A stretch of DNA of 56,004 nt from an uncultured Dorea sp. (GTDB taxonomy: Bacteria > Bacillota > Clostridia > Lachnospirales > Lachnospiraceae): contig CAKRAT010000005.1 of NCBI GenBank assembly GCA_934295165.1, positions 1 to 56,004 on the forward strand, read 5' to 3'. The translations under genes were made by a program, and so were the position numbers. Positions 52,256-56,004 of the stretch are shown one piece after another (within the stretch, counting starts at the first letter, position 1; each line of letters starts with the position of its first letter). The notes under the pieces were generated by a model, which was not told where the DNA came from, ran no database searches, and saw nothing but the letters and a program-made list of their open reading frames with translations.

Positions 52256-52981
52256 ATGAGAGTAGAAATTGACACGCATACGCACACGCTCGCAAGCGGA
52301 CATGCATATAATACGCTGAATGAGATGGCAAAAGCAGCGGCGGATAAAGGACTGAAGGGGCTTGCAATCACGGATCATGCACCGGAGATGCCAGGAACTT
52401 GTCATTTGTATTATTTTCAAAATTTAAGAATTGTTCCAAGAAAAAAATACGGGATAGAGCTGTTATTAGGAACAGAGCTGAATATCATGAATGCGCAGGG
52501 GGAGATCGATCTTCCGGATTCGGTTCTTGAAAGACTTGATATTGCAATTGCCAGTATTCATCTGCCGTGTTTTAAAGATGAACGGACAATAGACAATGTA
52601 ACTGCTGCATATGAGGAAGTAATGGAACATCCGTATGTGGACATCATTGGACATCCGGATGACGGGAGATTTCCTGTAGATATGAAGCGTATGGTAAAAA
52701 AAGCAAAAGAAACCGGAACATTACTGGAAGTGAACAATTCATCACTGCGTCCGGAAGGATTTCGTGAGAATACAAAAGAAAACTGTCTGGAGATGGTAAG
52801 GGAATGTAAAGCACAGGGAGTGATGATCGTGCTTGGCAGCGATTCACATGTGGATGCAGATATTGCAGAGTATCCATATGCGGAAGAAATATTGAGAGAG
52901 ACAGATTTTCCGGAAGAATTAGTTGCCAATGTTTCACTGGAAAAATTAAAAGCATGCATAAAACATGGGAAAAAACTATAG
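52256..52981 (+). CDS. PHP-domain phosphatase (YcdX-like)
   Basis: 241 residues from ATG 52256 (after GGAAGGAG). PHP metal-binding motifs: EIDTHTHTLASGHAYNTLNE, ITDHAPEM, IASIHLP, DIIGHPDDGR, VLGSDSHVDADI, matching YcdX-type trinuclear zinc phosphatases. Substrate unknown. Length normal. Confidence 0.92.
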   Translation: MRVEIDTHTHTLASGHAYNTLNEMAKAAADKGLKGLAITDHAPEMPGTCHLYYFQNLRIVPRKKYGIELLLGTELNIMNAQGEIDLPDSVLERLDIAIASIHLPCFKDERTIDNVTAAYEEVMEHPYVDIIGHPDDGRFPVDMKRMVKKAKETGTLLEVNNSSLRPEGFRENTKENCLEMVRECKAQGVMIVLGSDSHVDADIAEYPYAEEILRETDFPEELVANVSLEKLKACIKHGKKL

Positions 52982-53044
52982 ACTTTAAAATTTTAATGTG
53001 TTAAAATGTAAAAGTAATGAATCTGCTACAAAGGAGATAATGCT

Positions 53045-53359
53045 ATGAGTAAGAAAATCAGAACAGAGGCGGTTGACTATCTGTTTCAGGGAATTTTAAG
53101 CCTCAAAGATAAAGAGGAGTGTTATACATTTTTTGAAGATATCTGTACGATTAATGAATTACTTTCATTATCACAGCGGTTTGAAGTTGCAAAGATGTTA
53201 AGAGAACACAAAACCTATCTTGAGATTGCAGAAAAGACAGGTGCCTCGACAGCAACGATCAGCCGTGTGAATCGTTCACTGAATTATGGAAATGACGGAT
53301 ATGACATGGTGTTTGAGAGAATTGGACTTGGGGAAGCCAAAGACGAAAAAGCAGAATAA
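53045..53359 (+). CDS. YerC/YecD-type TrpR-like regulator
   Basis: 104 residues. Trp repressor-fold protein (YFLFQGILS-like start, then RFEVAKMLREHKTYLEIAEK and TGASTATISRVNRSLNYGND helix-turn-helix). Widespread in Firmicutes, role not fixed. AAAGGAG before the ATG. A strong terminator follows between it and the convergent DUF1836 gene. Confidence 0.9.
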   Translation: MSKKIRTEAVDYLFQGILSLKDKEECYTFFEDICTINELLSLSQRFEVAKMLREHKTYLEIAEKTGASTATISRVNRSLNYGNDGYDMVFERIGLGEAKDEKAE

Positions 53360-53420
53360 AGTGCGAACGGGCTGTGTGGATACATTGGGTAAGGATGCGG
53401 AAGCGGCCGAAAAAGAAACA

Positions 53421-53458
53421 AAAAAGAAATAAGACGTGCGGTCTTATTTCTTTTTTTT
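53421..53458. terminator. Bidirectional terminator between yerC-like and DUF1836 genes
   Basis: AAAAAGAAATAAGAC (53421-53435) pairs perfectly with 53441-53455, with T-runs on both strands. The last codons of the DUF1836 protein lie within it. Confidence 0.9.
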
Positions 53459-54082
53459 CGAATCTTTTTTGGTTCCGATACTTTCGGAGTGAAGCAGATC
53501 AGGAAAATTATCCAACAGTTTTTCGACAATCTGCTTTTTCACATAGATGTCAAAACTCAGGTTGCAGATGAACGCGAACAACTGCAGGGAATCCCTGTCT
53601 TCTTCCGGTACTTCATCAAAACATTTCTTAGAAGAATTATAAGAACGGATAATCTCTTTTTCGAATTCCGGAATTCTGGACTTTTCCAGTTCGCACACTT
53701 CTTTATAGATAGAAGTGATATCAAAGTCCTGATCTGTGTCGAAATACTTATCCGTAATCGGTTCTAACATTGTCTCGATATCTTTAATAGAAAGAAAATT
53801 CTTAAAATAATAGATAAAGATCATTACAAGCAGATGCTCTTTGGAATACTTCTTCTTCATCGGTGGAGGAAGAAGGTTGTTCTTGGCATAGTTATTGATC
53901 ATGGTTTTGGTAAGGATCTTGTCCTCATCATGACGCTTACTGGATGCCAGCTCTTTCTCCATAAAAGTTGTGACCTGATCCATGTATAAATCTATATTCG
54001 GAATATCATCCGGCCTCACGTAATCAATCCGTGAGATGCTTGATAAAATGCTGTTCAGCATATCTTTTGTGTCTATTGTCAT
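53444..54082 (-). CDS. DUF1836 protein
   Basis: 212 residues. DUF1836 family (LLPPPMKKKYSKEHLLVMIF, EDKILTKTMINNYAKN), a MerR-like winged helix found in Clostridia and often suspected to be regulatory. GAGGTGATGAAAA precedes the ATG. Divergent from the MarR gene. No target known. Confidence 0.88.
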   Translation of the reverse strand: MTIDTKDMLNSILSSISRIDYVRPDDIPNIDLYMDQVTTFMEKELASSKRHDEDKILTKTMINNYAKNNLLPPPMKKKYSKEHLLVMIFIYYFKNFLSIKDIETMLEPITDKYFDTDQDFDITSIYKEVCELEKSRIPEFEKEIIRSYNSSKKCFDEVPEEDRDSLQLFAFICNLSFDIYVKKQIVEKLLDNFPDLLHSESIGTKKDSKKKK

Positions 54083-54197
54083 TTTTTCATCACCTCAATG
54101 TAATTATTATATAGTTTTGAAAACTAGATAGCAAGCGTTTTTTCAATACAGGTTGGAGAAAATGTCGGGAAAATTTTGAGGAATATTGGAGAATGTG

Positions 54198-54225
54198 TTG
54201 ACATTCGGACAGAGCGTGATAAAAT
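54198..54225 (+). promoter_or_regulatory. Promoter of the MarR-ABC exporter operon
   Basis: TTGACA (54198-54203) and TAAAAT (54220-54225) with a 16-bp spacer. Downstream repeats with GTTCG/CGAAC (54228-54270) may be MarR sites. Because transcription should start near 54232, the ATG at 54226 cannot be the gene start. Confidence 0.75.
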
Positions 54226-54402
54226 ATGTTCGATAACAAACAATTTGAACATGAACAATTCGAAACCGAACATTTAAAAAGCTCATGTGTCTGGAAGCGG
54301 CAACTACTGAAGAATGTCATATATTCGAAAGAAGGACTCAATGGAAAGCTGAACAAAGATGAAAATGATATGAACAAAGATATAACAGGAAAGGATGGTA
54401 AT

Positions 54403-54855
54403 GTGAAAGAGAAAGACAGAAAGATCGGACCGGAGATACACTGCACAGATCTGAAATTGTCAAGAAATCTGTCCGCACATGTGAGAAAGTCCGGTGTGGA
54501 CGAAGTAACTATGATGCATGGATGGATCATCCGGTATCTCTATGAGAACCGGGAACATGATATTTTTCAGAAAGATATTGAACAACGATTCTCGGTCGGC
54601 AGATCAACAGTTACGAATCTGCTCCAGCTGATGGAAAAGAAGGGATTTGTGAAAAGAGAATCCGTAAAACAGGATGCAAGATTGAAGAAAGTGGTATTGA
54701 CAGAAAAAGGAATTGCAAGTCAGGAATCTTTTGAAGAGATTGTGGAGAATATCGAAGAAGAACTTTCCGAAGGCATATTGGAGGAGGAGCTTCATACGTT
54801 TTATAAGGTACTGGATCAGATCAGGGAGAATGCCAGAAAGTATGAGATAAAGTAA
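54403..54855 (+). CDS. MarR-family regulator
   Basis: 150 residues from GTG 54403, chosen because AGGAAAGG lies about 8 bp upstream and the promoter lies at 54198-54225; ATG 54370 is possible. Winged helix at about 40-110 (IFQKDIEQRFSVGRSTVTNL, MEKKGFVKRESVKQDARLKK). It is followed by an ABC exporter, the usual target of such regulators. It probably represses its own operon by binding the leader repeats. Confidence 0.88.
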   Translation: MKEKDRKIGPEIHCTDLKLSRNLSAHVRKSGVDEVTMMHGWIIRYLYENREHDIFQKDIEQRFSVGRSTVTNLLQLMEKKGFVKRESVKQDARLKKVVLTEKGIASQESFEEIVENIEEELSEGILEEELHTFYKVLDQIRENARKYEIK

Positions 54856-54953
54856 AACATAAAAAACAAAGTAAGGCATAAAAACAGAACAGAAAAGATA
54901 ACACGTGATTTAAAGAAAGATATAAAAAACAAAAAAAGAAAGGGCAGAATGGA

Positions 54954-56004
54954 ATGATTAAGACATTAGCAAAACAGATTAAAGAATTCAAAGCAGCATC
55001 CATTGCAACTCCGCTCTTTATGATCCTTGAGGTATTGATGGAGATGATCATCCCTTATCTGATGGCATCGATCATCGACAAGGGCGTCAATGCCGGGGAT
55101 ATCCGGCATATCTATAAAGTTGGCGGGATCATGGTCGTTGCGGCGGCCATCGGATTATTCGCCGGAATGATGGGTGGAAGATACGGTGCGAAAGCATCGG
55201 CAGGATTTGCAAGGAATCTGCGCGAGGCGATGTTTAACAATATTCAGACATTTTCATTTTCGAATATTGATAAATTCAGTACGGCGGGACTGGTAACCCG
55301 AATGACAACAGACGTAACCAATATACAGAATGCATACCAGATGATCCTGCGTATGTTCACGAGAGCACCTGCCAGCATGATCTGTGCGATGGTCATGGCA
55401 TTTACGATCAATGCAAGACTGGCGTGCATCTATCTTATAGCGGTGATCATTCTTGGAATCCTGTTGTTCCTGATCATGAGCCATGCGACAAAGTATTTCC
55501 AGCAGGCATTTCCGAAGTATGATGACCTGAATGAGTCTGTACAGGAGAACGTATCTGCGATCCGTGTCGTAAAAGCATATGTAAGAGAAGAACAGGAGAC
55601 AGCCAAGTTACGAAGAGCAAGTGAAAATATCTATAACATTTTCGTAAAAGCAGAGACAAATCTGGTATTCAACGCACCGATGATGCAGACGGCAGTATAT
55701 ACCTGTATTCTGTTAGTAAGCTGGTTCGGAGCGAAGATGATCGCAAGTAAATCCCTGACGACGGGAGAACTGATGAGTCTTCTTACATATTGTATGAATA
55801 TCCTGATGAGTCTGATGATGCTGTCGATGGTATTCGTTATGATCACGATGAGTATGGCGAGTGCGAGACGTATCTCCGAAGTACTGAATGAGACGAGTGA
55901 TCTTGAAAATCCCAAGCATCCGGTCATGGAAGTAGAAAACGGAAGCGTTGTATTCCGTCATGTAGACTTTGCATATAAAAAAGGCAGTGACGAACCGGTG
56001 TTGA
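54954..56004 (+). CDS. ABC exporter, permease-ATPase fusion (partial)
   Basis: 350 residues visible before the window ends. Type IV ABC exporter half-transporter: six membrane segments (IATPLFMILEVLMEMIIPYL, GLFAGMMGGRYGAKASAGFA), the intracellular coupling loop (NVSAIRVVKAYVREEQET-like) and the start of the ATPase domain (VVFRHVDFAYKK). The ATPase motifs lie beyond the window. Downstream of MarR, it is probably half of a heterodimeric multidrug exporter. Confidence 0.92.
   Translation, partial: MIKTLAKQIKEFKAASIATPLFMILEVLMEMIIPYLMASIIDKGVNAGDIRHIYKVGGIMVVAAAIGLFAGMMGGRYGAKASAGFARNLREAMFNNIQTFSFSNIDKFSTAGLVTRMTTDVTNIQNAYQMILRMFTRAPASMICAMVMAFTINARLACIYLIAVIILGILLFLIMSHATKYFQQAFPKYDDLNESVQENVSAIRVVKAYVREEQETAKLRRASENIYNIFVKAETNLVFNAPMMQTAVYTCILLVSWFGAKMIASKSLTTGELMSLLTYCMNILMSLMMLSMVFVMITMSMASARRISEVLNETSDLENPKHPVMEVENGSVVFRHVDFAYKKGSDEPVL

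Noticed and set aside
1..56004. CRISPR array or tRNA/rRNA genes
   Set aside because: No regularly spaced repeats and no tRNA- or rRNA-like stretches were seen; the prophage is inserted in a protein gene, not a tRNA.

Overview
The window looks like a chromosomal segment of a gut Clostridia-type Firmicute, most likely Lachnospiraceae. The reasons are moderate-to-low GC, AGGAGG-type ribosome binding sites, consensus TTGACA/TATAAT promoters and a host gene set typical of that family (DUF1836 protein, YerC/TrpR-like regulator, C_GCAxxG_C_C protein, paired MATE pumps, CyuA-type cysteine desulfidase). The species cannot be fixed from the sequence alone.

About two thirds of the window (290-37888) is an integrated siphovirus-type prophage of roughly 37.6 kb. 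It sits inside a host gene for an SsuA/NMT1-type ABC-transporter substrate-binding lipoprotein: the 5' part is at 37874-38149 (minus) and a downstream part at 48-296 (minus), and they join in frame across a shared 7-bp core, CTCCAAA. Joining the two phage ends gives an attP with a 15-bp inverted repeat around the core, the layout expected for the large serine integrase at 325-1716.

The prophage reads as follows. The left arm (minus strand) has the integrase, an Abi_2/AbiF-like HEPN protein with a structured leader RNA in front of it, and an ImmA-type protease with a cI-like repressor. The lysis/lysogeny switch (4568-4668) has 11-bp operators that fill the spacers of both divergent promoters. 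The early region (4688-15232) has Cro, a BRO/KilAC antirepressor, small proteins, YqaJ exonuclease, DUF1351, RecT, a RusA resolvase, a DnaD/DUF4373 replication protein and a sigma-like late regulator. Then come a HicA/HicB pair, the packaging, head and tail genes (16182-35680), a self-contained cargo gene (35737-36327), and the lysis genes (XhlA-like, holin, amidase; 36425-37771).

Several prophage genes look damaged or unusual. The minor capsid gene (Phage_min_cap2/MuF type, with a C-terminal toxin-like domain and a following immunity-like gene) is split by a 1.3-kb cassette encoding a ribbon-helix-helix protein, a small helical protein and an AP2/HNH endonuclease; its distal half also carries an in-frame TGA. 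An HNH gene has an in-frame TGA. A C9 tract separates what looks like one ORF into two.

The right flank (37874-56004) is host DNA: a sodium:neurotransmitter-type symporter, small redox and VOC proteins, a ketopantoate-reductase-like protein, a frameshifted cysteine desulfidase, two MATE efflux genes, a decaying AraC / GPH-sugar transporter / GH31 alpha-xylosidase locus with several internal deletions, asparaginase, a small unknown protein, a PHP phosphatase, YerC, DUF1836, MarR and the start of an ABC exporter. Several host genes carry deletions or one-base homopolymer frameshifts, which could be real decay or assembly/sequencing error. All functions are read from sequence; no search was run.
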